A stretch of DNA of 17,094 bases. Source: Candidatus Izemoplasmatales bacterium (GTDB lineage Bacteria > Bacillota_I > Bacilli_A > Izemoplasmatales > Hujiaoplasmataceae). The position numbers and the translations under genes are program-made. Below the pieces are notes generated by a model. It ran no database searches, was not told where the DNA came from, and worked only from the letters and a program-made list of their open reading frames with translations. Below, one piece after another: positions 1 to 7,827 of this stretch (the first letter of the stretch is position 1; the number at the start of each line of letters is the position of its first letter). The stretch spans positions 1 to 17,094 of the forward strand of contig JAQUZK010000009.1 of assembly GCA_028691335.1 (NCBI GenBank). The letters run 5' to 3'.

Positions 1-1
1 T

Positions 2-325
2 CAAGAACTTGTTGATGTATATAGATTGGAAGACAATCGTTTATTCAGTAGAATAATTCACTGCTATATTCCCTTAATAAGAAACAATATTGAAACAAGC
101 ATTTTACAGTCATTAGGATTAGGAATTAAAGTTATTGTTATGGCTGAATATTTAGGGCAAACGCAAAATTCCATTGGTAACAATCTATATCTTGCAAAAA
201 TCAATATTGAGTATTCAGAAGTTTTTGCATGGACCATTCTATTGATATTTTTTGCCTTACTATTTGAGTTTCTTATAAGTAGAACAAGAAAGATTATCAT
301 TAAAGATAGAACTTCAAGAGTTTAA
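2..325 (+). CDS. ABC transporter permease, NitT/TauT (SsuC) type, C-terminal part
   Basis: This is the 3' end of an integral-membrane permease of a binding-protein-dependent ABC importer; the 5' part lies outside the window and the reading frame is open from base 2. The first visible residues (QELVDVYRLEDNRLF) fit the end of the EAA loop that docks on the ATPase subunit. They are followed by an (I/L)P step, a Gly-rich turn, and the block VIVMAEYLG, which matches the family pattern in which an AE-x-LG segment precedes a G-[IN]G-x3-A motif. A last hydrophobic helix (FAWTILLIFFALLFEFLI) ends in a basic cytoplasmic tail. Related importers take up nitrate, sulfonates, taurine or thiamine precursors. 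The substrate cannot be told from this fragment, and the ATPase and binding protein are presumably upstream. Confidence 0.75.
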   Translation, partial: QELVDVYRLEDNRLFSRIIHCYIPLIRNNIETSILQSLGLGIKVIVMAEYLGQTQNSIGNNLYLAKINIEYSEVFAWTILLIFFALLFEFLISRTRKIIIKDRTSRV

Positions 326-332
326 AAACAAT

Positions 333-361
333 TTGACAATAACTATTGTTTAAGGTATATT
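333..361 (+). promoter_or_regulatory. Sigma-A promoter of the riboswitch-ATPase unit
   Basis: A perfect -35 TTGACA (333-338) and a -10 TATATT (356-361) are separated by 17 bases. Transcription would start about 368-370, just before the riboswitch aptamer. It is the best -35/-10 pair in the window. A 7-bp inverted repeat (AAACAAT at 326-332, ATTGTTT at 345-351) brackets the -35 box. Confidence 0.75.
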
Positions 362-370
362 ATTATTATC

Positions 371-488
371 ATAGGGGAGTAGCTGACGCTCGCGTGATTA
401 AATCAACAAACATGGTTTTTTAGTGACCTGGTTTAATTTTAAACAGCAAGACTTATGCATGATGATAATATCTGCATAGGTCTTTTTT
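371..488 (+). ncRNA. yybP-ykoY (manganese-sensing) riboswitch with its terminator hairpin
   Basis: The leader carries the two conserved blocks of the yybP-ykoY aptamer: GGGGAGTAGC near its 5' end (374-383) and AGCAAGAC near its 3' end (445-452), with small helices between them. Directly after, AAGACTTATGCA (449-460) can pair with TGCATAGGTCTT (472-483, with one G-U pair) and is followed by a T run (482-488), giving an intrinsic terminator that shares the aptamer's 3' strand. Family knowledge: this class binds Mn2+, which stabilises the aptamer and blocks the terminator, so downstream genes are switched on by excess Mn2+. It commonly precedes Mn2+ exporters, including P-type ATPases. The transcriptional on-switch model is inferred from the overlapping hairpins. 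Confidence 0.85.
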
Positions 489-511
489 TAAAGACAGAAG
501 AGAGGGAGAAT

Positions 512-3214
512 ATGGATTATTTTAGCAAGAAAAAAGCAGAGATTTTAGAGGAATTAGATGTTAATCCGAAAAAAGGGTTAAGCGAATCAGAAGTAATCTC
601 ACGTCAAGAGAAATATGGTTTTAACCAACTGAGAGAGACTAAGAAAAAAACACTATTCATGATGTTTATGGATCAGTTTAAAGATTTTTTAGTCATCATT
701 TTAATTATTGCGGCAGCTGTTTCAATAATTGTTGGTATTATTGAAGGCGAAGGCTTAGTTGATGGTTTAATTATCCTAGCAATAGTAATTTTGAATGCAA
801 TTTTGGGAGTTAATCAAGAGCAAAAAGCAAATAATGCTTTAGCTGCTTTAAAGAAAATGAGTTCTCCAAGCGCAAAAGTCATTCGTGATGGTAAAACAAT
901 TGAAGTTTCGTCTGAGCAATTAACAGTTGGAGATATAGTTTTACTTGAAACTGGAGATTATGTAGCTGCGGATATTAGATTATTAGAATCTACAAATTTG
1001 AAAACTGATGAATCTTCTCTTACTGGAGAGTCTACTCCTGTTAGTAAAGATGCGGAAATCGACTTGGGAGAGAAAACAGTTTTAGCGGAACGTGAAAATT
1101 CAGTATATATGTCAACGCTTGTTACCTATGGAAAAGGTAAAGGGATCGTTACAAATATAGGTATGGAAACTGAAATCGGAAAAATAGCAACGATGCTTGA
1201 TGCAGTAGAAGAAGGAAAAACACCTTTACAAAAAACAATTGATGAATTCGCAAAAGTATTAGGTATTATAATTATCATCATCTCTGTGTTTGTATTTGCA
1301 CTAGGCTTTGTTCAAAATCATTTTGAGTTTGAATTAGATTTATTCTTAACATCAGTGGCACTAGCTGTAGCGGCTATACCTGAAGGTTTAACTGCAGTAA
1401 TTACGGTGGTTTTAGCCTTAGGAATGCAGAGAATGGTAAAAAGAAATGCGATTATTAAAAATTTATCTACAGTTGAAACCTTAGGTCAGGCTACAGTTAT
1501 TTGTTCAGATAAAACTGGAACCTTAACACAAAACCAAATGACAGTTAGAAGAGTTTTTGATTTAGATCAAGAATATGAAGTAACTGGTAGCGGATATGAA
1601 ACAAAAGGGAAATTATTAGTTTCTGGAAAAGAAACTAAACCTACTCATAACTTAGAGAAAATCTTGCAAATTTCTTTACTTTGTAATGACTCAAAAATTG
1701 AGAGTGAGAATAAAATTTTAGGTGATCCAACTGAAGGGGCTTTACTAGTTTTATCAGCTAAAGGCGGTTACGAAGTAAATAATCCTGAAGAAAAGTATCC
1801 TCAATTAAATGAGTATACTTTTGACTCTACAAGAAAAATGATGTCTTCAATCAATAAAATAGATGATAACTATTACGTTTTAACAAAAGGGGCTACAGAC
1901 CAACTAATAAAGAAATGTAATCGTGTATCTATTAATGGTGAAGTAAGAGAAATTAACGATTTAGACATAAAAATGATTTTAAATCAAAACGAAGTCTATT
2001 CTAAACAAGCATATAGAGTATTAGGTTTTGCTTATAGACAAACAGATACTCCAAAAGCAATGGATTTAGAAAATGATTTAATCTTTGTAGGTATGGTGGC
2101 TATGATTGATCCGCCTAGAGAAGAAGCTAAAGATGCGATTGCAAAATGTCATAAAGCTGGTATTAGAGTTATGATGATTACAGGTGATTACTTAACTACA
2201 GCTAAAGCAATCGCGGGGGAACTTAATATATTGCAAGAAGGTGGTATAGCTTTATCGGGAGAAGAAACAAAAAATATGACTGATAAAGAATTTGAAGAAG
2301 CGATTCTTAAGTGTGATGTTTTCGCTAGAAGTACTCCTTCAGATAAAATTAAGATTGTAGAAGTTTTACAAAAAAACGGTGAAGTAGTCGCTATGACTGG
2401 AGATGGAGTAAATGATTCTCCTGCATTGAAACAAGCAGAAATCGGAGTAGCTATGGGTATTACCGGTACTGAAGTTTCAAAAGAAGCTTCTAACATGATT
2501 TTAACAGATGATAATTTTACCTCAATCGTATCCGCTGTTGAAGAAGGAAGAACTATATATAGTAATATTAGAAAATTTACAGTATTTTTAGTGTCATGTA
2601 ATATTGGTGAGATTCTATTGATTTTGATGTCAATGGTATTTAGCTTCTTATTTGTTGGGCCTAATGGAGAAAGTTTATTGCCGTTAGGGGCGATTCATTT
2701 ATTATGGATTAATTTAATGACTGACTCATTCCCAGCTTTTGCCTTAGGTATGGAAAAAGCAGAACCTAATATTATGGACCAAAAGCCTCGTGATACAAAA
2801 GAAAAGCTTCTTAATAAAGAAACCTTGATAAAGGTAATTATTCAAGGGTCTGGATTAATGTTTGCTGGATTAACAGCATTTTACTTAGGTTTAAAAGTTT
2901 TAGCAGGAGCAACTGTAGAACAAGCTATTACTATGGCTTTCTTAACTGTTGTTTTTGGAGAATTATTCAGAGCTTTCTCTGCTAGATCAGAAACAAAGTT
3001 CTTATTTCAATACAATCCTTTAAGCAACAAATTCTTAAATTACTCAGTATTTATATCAGTAGGATTGGTGTTAGCGTTAATTTATATTCCGTTTACTGCT
3101 AAAATATTCAGTTTAGAATATTTAACTATACCAGAACTATTGATCTCTATGGCTCTTGGTTTCGTGCCGATGTTATTTGCTGAAATGACTAAAGTTGTAA
3201 ATAAAAGTCTTTAA
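512..3214 (+). CDS. P2-type cation-transporting ATPase (Ca2+/Mn2+ exporter type)
   Basis: This 900-aa ATP-driven membrane pump probably exports Mn2+ and/or Ca2+. Visible landmarks are an N-terminal cation-ATPase domain, the actuator motif TGES (171-174), the M4 motif PEGL (290-293), the phosphorylation site DKTGTLT (Asp333), and the hinge TGDGVND (Asp631 and Asp635). M5 has N697 and E700 and M6 has N734, T737 and D738, matching the SERCA ion ligands N768/E771 and N796/T799/D800, so both cation sites look intact. Length is normal for bacterial P2A pumps. An in-frame ATG at 455 lies inside the riboswitch terminator hairpin; the ATG at 512 has AGAGGGAG (501-508) at the right distance and is chosen. 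The Mn2+ riboswitch in its leader favours manganese efflux, as for Lactococcus YoaB, although sequence alone cannot separate Mn2+ from Ca2+. Confidence 0.9.
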   Translation: MDYFSKKKAEILEELDVNPKKGLSESEVISRQEKYGFNQLRETKKKTLFMMFMDQFKDFLVIILIIAAAVSIIVGIIEGEGLVDGLIILAIVILNAILGVNQEQKANNALAALKKMSSPSAKVIRDGKTIEVSSEQLTVGDIVLLETGDYVAADIRLLESTNLKTDESSLTGESTPVSKDAEIDLGEKTVLAERENSVYMSTLVTYGKGKGIVTNIGMETEIGKIATMLDAVEEGKTPLQKTIDEFAKVLGIIIIIISVFVFALGFVQNHFEFELDLFLTSVALAVAAIPEGLTAVITVVLALGMQRMVKRNAIIKNLSTVETLGQATVICSDKTGTLTQNQMTVRRVFDLDQEYEVTGSGYETKGKLLVSGKETKPTHNLEKILQISLLCNDSKIESENKILGDPTEGALLVLSAKGGYEVNNPEEKYPQLNEYTFDSTRKMMSSINKIDDNYYVLTKGATDQLIKKCNRVSINGEVREINDLDIKMILNQNEVYSKQAYRVLGFAYRQTDTPKAMDLENDLIFVGMVAMIDPPREEAKDAIAKCHKAGIRVMMITGDYLTTAKAIAGELNILQEGGIALSGEETKNMTDKEFEEAILKCDVFARSTPSDKIKIVEVLQKNGEVVAMTGDGVNDSPALKQAEIGVAMGITGTEVSKEASNMILTDDNFTSIVSAVEEGRTIYSNIRKFTVFLVSCNIGEILLILMSMVFSFLFVGPNGESLLPLGAIHLLWINLMTDSFPAFALGMEKAEPNIMDQKPRDTKEKLLNKETLIKVIIQGSGLMFAGLTAFYLGLKVLAGATVEQAITMAFLTVVFGELFRAFSARSETKFLFQYNPLSNKFLNYSVFISVGLVLALIYIPFTAKIFSLEYLTIPELLISMALGFVPMLFAEMTKVVNKSL

Positions 3215-3228
3215 AATGGTAAGTCTTC

Positions 3229-3257
3229 TTGAAAAACAGCGATATTTAAAGTAAAAT
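3229..3257 (+). promoter_or_regulatory. Promoter of the 176-aa membrane protein gene
   Basis: TTGAAA (3229-3234) and TAAAAT (3252-3257) are separated by 17 bases in the gap after the ATPase gene. No terminator is seen between the two genes, so some read-through from the riboswitch-controlled transcript is also possible. Confidence 0.55.
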
Positions 3258-3282
3258 TAGAAATAAGGTTGGCGGTGAGATT

Positions 3283-3813
3283 ATGAAAAGAAACATCAAA
3301 AAAAATATTTTGATAGATTCAGGAGAATCAATTTATAAAGAGTTTCCTAAATTACGAGGATATAATTCCTTTTGTCAGTTAATTCTCACTTCAAAACGAT
3401 TAATTATGTTTCGACAAGGTGAACGTATCATCAGCAAAAAGAAAAAATCAAAAGTAAAAGGCATGAGTGAAGTTGATATCAAAAGCATAACTAATTTAGA
3501 ATATTATATTGAATATACTAAGTTTCATTTTGTAGTTAGAACACTAGGGTTTTTAGTTCTTTTATTTTCACTAGCTCTTGTTTATGTATTATATGCTGGA
3601 AAAATTGTGATACCGGAATATCCTTATTCAAAATATTTAAATTTCGTTGGAGCCGGGATAGTGTTCTTGGGTGGAGCCTTTATGCTCTTTCATACAAAGA
3701 AAGTGCTTAAGTTTAGAGTCATATCTGGATTTAACATTGAAACTACTTTAGAGCTTAAACCTAATAAGTATAATGAGTTAGCTTTAAGATATATAGCAAG
3801 TAGATTATATTAA
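3283..3813 (+). CDS. Hypothetical two-helix membrane protein, possible split bacterial PH-like domain
   Basis: No confident family assignment can be made for this 176-aa protein. The N-terminal 80 residues are soluble and very basic (KKKKSKVKG) and contain the pattern LxLTSKRLIMF followed about 30 residues later by SEVDIKSITNLEYY. This resembles the strand pairs of bacterial PH-like (bPH/YdbT/GRAM-like) domains. Two strong transmembrane segments follow (about residues 86-105 and 120-138) with a short extracellular loop (IPEYPYSKYLN). The C-terminal stretch (FRVISGFNIETTLELKPNKYNEL...) resembles the closing strands and helix of such a domain, so a PH-like fold interrupted by a helical hairpin is possible. 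The ATG has GGCGGTGAG (3271-3279) upstream, the gene has its own promoter, and a strong terminator follows. Confidence 0.7.
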   Translation: MKRNIKKNILIDSGESIYKEFPKLRGYNSFCQLILTSKRLIMFRQGERIISKKKKSKVKGMSEVDIKSITNLEYYIEYTKFHFVVRTLGFLVLLFSLALVYVLYAGKIVIPEYPYSKYLNFVGAGIVFLGGAFMLFHTKKVLKFRVISGFNIETTLELKPNKYNELALRYIASRLY

Positions 3814-3820
3814 AAATTAA

Positions 3821-3848
3821 GTTCTCGAATACACTCGAGAACTTTTTT
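3821..3848 (+). terminator. Intrinsic terminator after the 176-aa membrane protein
   Basis: An 8-bp perfect stem, GTTCTCGA (3821-3828) with TCGAGAAC (3835-3842), a 6-base loop and six T's. Confidence 0.85.
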
Positions 3849-3870
3849 AATTATAATTTTTAAAAGCAAC

Positions 3871-3898
3871 TTAACTTGTTATAATATCATGATATAAT
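3871..3898 (+). promoter_or_regulatory. Promoter of the MFS transporter gene
   Basis: An extended -10 (TGATATAAT, core TATAAT at 3893-3898) with a weak -35 TTAACT (3871-3876) 16 bases upstream. A second TATAAT at 3880-3885 could serve as an alternative -10. Confidence 0.55.
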
Positions 3899-3933
3899 AT
3901 TTATAAAGTTTATTAATGCGTGAGGTGATTTTT

Positions 3934-5622
3934 ATGAAATTAAACTACAAAAAAGTATTTTTTGTGGGACTTGCTTTTTTTCTAATATCTTTATTTAACA
4001 CAACTTATGATTCAATTATCAGTAAGATATTGATTGATAAGTTTGGGTTAAATCAAACTTGGTCGGGTGCTGTAATGGCACTAGATAATGTTTTAGCTTT
4101 AATTTTAATTCCAGTTTTTGGAAGTATTTCTGATAAACATAATTCCAAGATTGGTAAAAGAACACCTTTCATTATTGTTGGGACTATTATAGCTGCTTTT
4201 GCTTTTATGGGTCTAACATTTAGTGATAATTACCAACAAACAAAAATTGAGACTGAAGCCCCAGGTATTATTAATGATTATAATGATATTCATGACAAAG
4301 ATTTAACGTATGATGAATGGGTTGTTATTAGAGATAATATTATTCAACAATGGACTGACTTAAAAGAAGATGGAGTTATTACAGATAAGGAATATAATGA
4401 TTTTTATCTTAGGGTAATTGATGGAGATGATGAGGGTGATGTTACTGATAAAAATCATATTGAATATCCTGCAGATAATCGAGAAGGAATTTCAGAAATT
4501 CTTAAGTATGTTGAAGATAAAGAAGAAGGCGATGATAATGAAGTAACTTCTAAAGATAATACTGATTTAAAAGATTATTTCTATATGCATCTAAATCAAA
4601 AAACTTGGTTAGTTACGGTTAAGTCTCCGGCAAATTTCATTATTTTTATCGCGATATTATTTGTAGCTTTAGTCGCGATGGCTACTTTTAGATCTCCTGC
4701 GGTAGCTTTGATGCCAGATGTAACAATAAAACCACTTCGTTCAAAAGGTAACGCAGTTATTAATTTGATGGGATCGTTTGGAGCGATTCTAGCTTATATT
4801 TTATTGTTTGCTTTTGGATTAGATAAACTGTCTTACATTAACTATGGACCGGCTTTTATTGCGGTAGGGGTATTAATGCTAGTTATATTAGGCCTATTCT
4901 TATGGAAAGTTAAAGAGCCAAAATTAGTTAAAGAAAAGGAAGAAGAAGACTTAAAGTATGGATTAAATGATGAACAAGAAGAAGAGATTCCTTTAGAAAA
5001 TCAAGAAGAAATTTCTAGAGGTAAGAAGATTTCTTTATACCTAATATTATTCTCTGTATTTTTATGGTTCTTTGGGTATAATGCCGTAATGACCAAACTT
5101 TCAGATTACGCGCCTAAGGTACTAGAACTAGGATTTTCTTTACCACCAATGGTAGGACACGGAACCGCTTTAATCGCTTTTATTCCAATAGGTATTCTTT
5201 CAACTAAGATTGGTAGAAGAAAAACCATTCTTGTAGGTATATTATTATTAGCTACATGTTTTGGTTCTATCTATTTCTTAACACCAGATTCAGCTGCTAT
5301 AATGTATGTAATCTTTGGTATGACTGGTATTGCATGGGCTATGATTAACGTTAATTCATATCCGATGGTAGTTGAATTGGCAAAAGGACCTAATGTTGGG
5401 AAATATACAGGTTTCTATTATACTTTCTCAATGACAGCTCAGATTTTAACACCAATTCTATCTGGTATATTAATGGATGAATTTGGTAGAAGAATTTTAT
5501 TCCCATATTCAGCTTTCTTTGTTTTAATGTCTTTCATCACTATGTTCTTTGTTAAACATGGAGATTCAAAAGCAATAAAAAAAGAATCTTTACTAGAAAA
5601 TTTTGATGTAGATATGGATTAA
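3934..5622 (+). CDS. MFS transporter, SLC45/sugar-carrier-like, with large acidic extracellular insert
   Basis: This 562-aa secondary transporter of the major facilitator superfamily probably moves a sugar with protons or cations. The cytoplasmic motif after helix 2 (GSISDKHNSKIGKRTP, about 63-78) and the block RSPAVALMPD...KPLRSKGNAVINLMG (253-280) are typical of bacterial SLC45/sucrose-carrier-like proteins. Twelve helices can be placed. Two oddities: about 130 hydrophilic, acidic residues (98-229) sit between helices 3 and 4, which topology places outside the cell, and the central loop between helices 6 and 7 is rich in Glu and Lys. The insert holds EF-hand-like loops (see findings). The ATG at 3934 follows GAGGTGAT (3922-3929); an ATG at 3916 lies upstream of that ribosome site and is rejected. 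With an extracellular amylase nearby, a maltose or oligosaccharide substrate is conceivable but unproven. Confidence 0.85.
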   Translation: MKLNYKKVFFVGLAFFLISLFNTTYDSIISKILIDKFGLNQTWSGAVMALDNVLALILIPVFGSISDKHNSKIGKRTPFIIVGTIIAAFAFMGLTFSDNYQQTKIETEAPGIINDYNDIHDKDLTYDEWVVIRDNIIQQWTDLKEDGVITDKEYNDFYLRVIDGDDEGDVTDKNHIEYPADNREGISEILKYVEDKEEGDDNEVTSKDNTDLKDYFYMHLNQKTWLVTVKSPANFIIFIAILFVALVAMATFRSPAVALMPDVTIKPLRSKGNAVINLMGSFGAILAYILLFAFGLDKLSYINYGPAFIAVGVLMLVILGLFLWKVKEPKLVKEKEEEDLKYGLNDEQEEEIPLENQEEISRGKKISLYLILFSVFLWFFGYNAVMTKLSDYAPKVLELGFSLPPMVGHGTALIAFIPIGILSTKIGRRKTILVGILLLATCFGSIYFLTPDSAAIMYVIFGMTGIAWAMINVNSYPMVVELAKGPNVGKYTGFYYTFSMTAQILTPILSGILMDEFGRRILFPYSAFFVLMSFITMFFVKHGDSKAIKKESLLENFDVDMD

Positions 5623-5630
5623 AAATAAAA

Positions 5631-5674
5631 AACGCCTTGTTTCTAAAATTAAGAAATAAGGCGTTATTTTTTTT
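5631..5674. terminator. Bidirectional terminator between the MFS and GDPD genes
   Basis: A 14-bp stem (AACGCCTTGTTTCT at 5631-5644, paired with 5652-5665, one G-T pair) has a 7-base loop. T's follow on the plus strand (5667-5674), and an A-rich tract precedes it (T's on the minus strand), so it can end both converging transcripts. The stop codon of the minus-strand gene lies in its right arm. Confidence 0.9.
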
Positions 5675-6407
5675 CTTCTGGTCTAAAAAACTCAAACACA
5701 GAATTATGATAATACTTCTTTACCATTTGGAATTCCAGTATATTTCTAGCGGTATAACCAATGACAACTAAACCGTTTTTCTTGGCTTTGTCTAATATTT
5801 TATTAGGCATATCCTTTAACCCGTAGTTTACAAAATCTGGTTTTGAGATATGATTTAAAAGCATTCTTTTAAGGATGAATTTTCGAAACTTACTCATATC
5901 ATTATTATCAAGGAAATATTCAGCTAATTGCCCTCTAGGTATTTCTGGAGCGTTTTTTCTAAACCAATTCACAATATTCGGATTGAAGGACTGAACAGCA
6001 TATTTTCCCTCATATCCTTTTATAATTACCATAAAGGCTTCGCATAATTTATAGATATTGTTATTTGGTTTAAGTTCAATCATTAGTGGTACTTTACCGT
6101 CAACTAAACTTAACACATCTGTTAATAAAGGAATAGTTTCGTTGGTGTTTAATAAATGTAAATGTTTGATTTCATCATAGGTACTGTCCGCAAGCTCGAG
6201 ATCTTTTTTGCATACCCTCTTTAAGTTATCGTCATGAAAAACAACAACATTACCATCCTTTAAGACATGAATGTCTAGTTCGATAGCATAGCCATAATCA
6301 ATCGCTTTTTTAAATGCTAATAAAGAATTTTCTGGTATAGACTTATCTAAAGAGTGAAACCCTCTGTGCGCTATAAAACCTGTTTTAATCCATTCGAGAT
6401 CCTTCAT
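5664..6407 (-). CDS. Glycerophosphodiester phosphodiesterase (GDPD family)
   Basis: This cytoplasmic 247-aa hydrolase probably splits glycerophosphodiesters to glycerol 3-phosphate and an alcohol, in phospholipid turnover. It shows the full family signature: HRG (14-16) with general acid/base H14, PENS (25-28), metal ligands E43 and D45 in ELDIH, second catalytic H58 in VFHDD, the E111-x-K113 strand and QSFNP (139-143). The usual W-T in the last motif appears as GYTARN. Length is that of a single GDPD domain and no signal peptide is seen. The start has GGGAGG (complement of 6417-6422) upstream. It stands alone and faces away from the alcohol dehydrogenase gene. Confidence 0.9.
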   Translation of the reverse strand: MKDLEWIKTGFIAHRGFHSLDKSIPENSLLAFKKAIDYGYAIELDIHVLKDGNVVVFHDDNLKRVCKKDLELADSTYDEIKHLHLLNTNETIPLLTDVLSLVDGKVPLMIELKPNNNIYKLCEAFMVIIKGYEGKYAVQSFNPNIVNWFRKNAPEIPRGQLAEYFLDNNDMSKFRKFILKRMLLNHISKPDFVNYGLKDMPNKILDKAKKNGLVVIGYTARNILEFQMVKKYYHNSVFEFFRPEEKK

Positions 6408-6430
6408 GTTAAAAGCCTCCCTTAGGTAAT

Positions 6431-6458
6431 ATTATAACATGAGAGTTAAAAACTACAA
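6431..6458 (-). promoter_or_regulatory. Promoter of the GDPD gene (minus strand)
   Basis: On the minus strand TTGTAG (6458-6453) and TATAAT (6436-6431) are 16 bases apart, about 25 bases upstream of the start codon. Confidence 0.6.
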
Positions 6459-6521
6459 ATTAAATATTCACTATATATAATTTTAATGATATTGTTTTTG
6501 TTTTTGTGTTTTTGCCTTTTA

Positions 6522-6530
6522 TGATATAAT
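6522..6530 (+). promoter_or_regulatory. Extended -10 promoter of the alcohol dehydrogenase gene
   Basis: TGATATAAT (core TATAAT 6525-6530) follows a T/G-rich tract without a good -35; TTGTGT at 6504-6509 is the nearest candidate but lies only 15 bases away. Confidence 0.5.
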
Positions 6531-6551
6531 TAATTAAAAGAGGTGGTTTTT

Positions 6552-7727
6552 ATGGAAAATTTTATCTTTAATAGTCCCACAAAGTTTATCTTTGGTAAAA
6601 ATACAGAATCACAAATAGGCGAGGTTTTAAAATCTTATAATGCAAAAAAGATATTAATACATTATGGAACTGGATCAATAAAAAGATCTGGACTTTTTGA
6701 TAGAGTTGTAGAAGATATTGAAGCCGTTAATATTCAATATATCGAACTAGGAGGGGTAGTCCCTAATCCTAGAGACACTTTAGTTTATGAGGGTATTGAA
6801 CTTTGCAAAAAAGAAAATATTGATTTTATTTTGGCTGTAGGCGGGGGGTCTTCGATAGATTCCGCAAAAGCCATAGCTGCAGGGGCTAAGTATGATGGAG
6901 ATTTTTGGGATTTTTATGATCGTAAAGCCGAAATAAAAGATGCCTTAAAAGTAGGAGTTATTCTCACTATACCAGCTGCAGGTAGCGAAGGTTCAAATTC
7001 ATCTGTTATCACAAAAACTGATGGAATGTTAAAGAGGGGATTAAATACAGAATTTTATCGACCTACTTTTGCGATAATTAATCCTGAGTTAACTTATACT
7101 TTACCAGCGTATCAAACAGCCGCTGGAATTGTTGATATGATGAGTCATATACTCGAAAGATATTTAACTAAATCAAAGAATGTGATTTTAGTAGATAGGT
7201 TGTCTGAATCGACACTTGTCTCAATTATTGAAGCAGCTAGAGTAGTGATGAAAGAGCCTACTAATTATGAAGCTAGAGCCACAATATGCTGGGCAAGTAC
7301 AATAGCTCATAACGGCTTTTTAGGAGTTGGGAGAATTAGTGATTGGGCAACACATAGATTAGAACATGAGTTATCTGCTTTATATGATGTAACTCACGGT
7401 GCTGGGTTAGCAGTAATGTTCCCTGCTTACATGCAGTATACAATAATGGAAGATATTCAAAGGTATCGCCGTTTCGCTATAAAGGTGTTTGAAATTAAAG
7501 ATAATAAAAGAAAACCTTTGAAAGTGGCACAAGCGGGAATTAAAGCTTTACAAGATTTCTTTAAGGAAATTGGAATGCCAACTAGTTTTAAAGATATTGA
7601 AGCTAAAGAAGAGGATATTCCTAAGTTAGTTGAAAAACTAAGAATCAATGTCGGGGAAAGAATTGGAAATTTTAAGAGTCTTACCATGGAAGATGCTGAA
7701 AACATTTATCATATAGCTTGTAAATAG
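6552..7727 (+). CDS. Iron-containing alcohol dehydrogenase, butanol dehydrogenase (BdhA/YqhD) type
   Basis: This 391-aa type III alcohol dehydrogenase is likely to reduce aldehydes with NAD(P)H during fermentation. The nucleotide-binding domain contains PNPR (about residues 74-77) and the GGGS loop (97-100, VGGGSSIDSAK). The metal-binding helical domain shows D195 and H199 (VDMMSH), H272 (EHELSA) and H282 (THGAGL), the four ligands expected for the divalent metal. Length is typical. A GTG at 6543 sits inside the ribosome site AGAGGTGG (6539-6546), so the ATG at 6552 is used. The gene is monocistronic, with its own promoter and terminator. The exact aldehyde and the NADH versus NADPH preference cannot be read from the sequence. 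Confidence 0.9.
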   Translation: MENFIFNSPTKFIFGKNTESQIGEVLKSYNAKKILIHYGTGSIKRSGLFDRVVEDIEAVNIQYIELGGVVPNPRDTLVYEGIELCKKENIDFILAVGGGSSIDSAKAIAAGAKYDGDFWDFYDRKAEIKDALKVGVILTIPAAGSEGSNSSVITKTDGMLKRGLNTEFYRPTFAIINPELTYTLPAYQTAAGIVDMMSHILERYLTKSKNVILVDRLSESTLVSIIEAARVVMKEPTNYEARATICWASTIAHNGFLGVGRISDWATHRLEHELSALYDVTHGAGLAVMFPAYMQYTIMEDIQRYRRFAIKVFEIKDNKRKPLKVAQAGIKALQDFFKEIGMPTSFKDIEAKEEDIPKLVEKLRINVGERIGNFKSLTMEDAENIYHIACK

Positions 7728-7731
7728 ATTG

Positions 7732-7757
7732 AAAAAGGCGTTAATTCGCCTTTTTTT
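7732..7757 (+). terminator. Intrinsic terminator after the alcohol dehydrogenase
   Basis: AAAAAGGCG (7732-7740) pairs with CGCCTTTTT (7747-7755) around a 6-base loop, and the T tract runs to 7757. Confidence 0.85.
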
Positions 7758-7809
7758 CACTTATTATACAAGAGGAAAAATAAATGCAAAAAAAATAAAA
7801 AAAAGTTTA

Positions 7810-7823
7810 TGAAAACGCTTTCC
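7810..7823 (+). promoter_or_regulatory. Catabolite-responsive element (CcpA cre site) upstream of alanine dehydrogenase
   Basis: TGAAAACGCTTTCC matches the Bacillota cre consensus TGWAARCGYTWWCA at 13 of 14 positions; only the last base differs. It lies just upstream of the extended -10 box, over the -35 region, where bound CcpA would block RNA polymerase. Repression of alanine catabolism when good sugars are present is inferred. Confidence 0.7.
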
Positions 7824-7827
7824 CTTA

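Noticed and set aside
455..511. 19-residue N-terminal extension of the ATPase from ATG 455
   Set aside because: These codons lie within the riboswitch terminator hairpin and T run; the ATG at 512 has a proper ribosome site and begins the conserved N-terminal domain.
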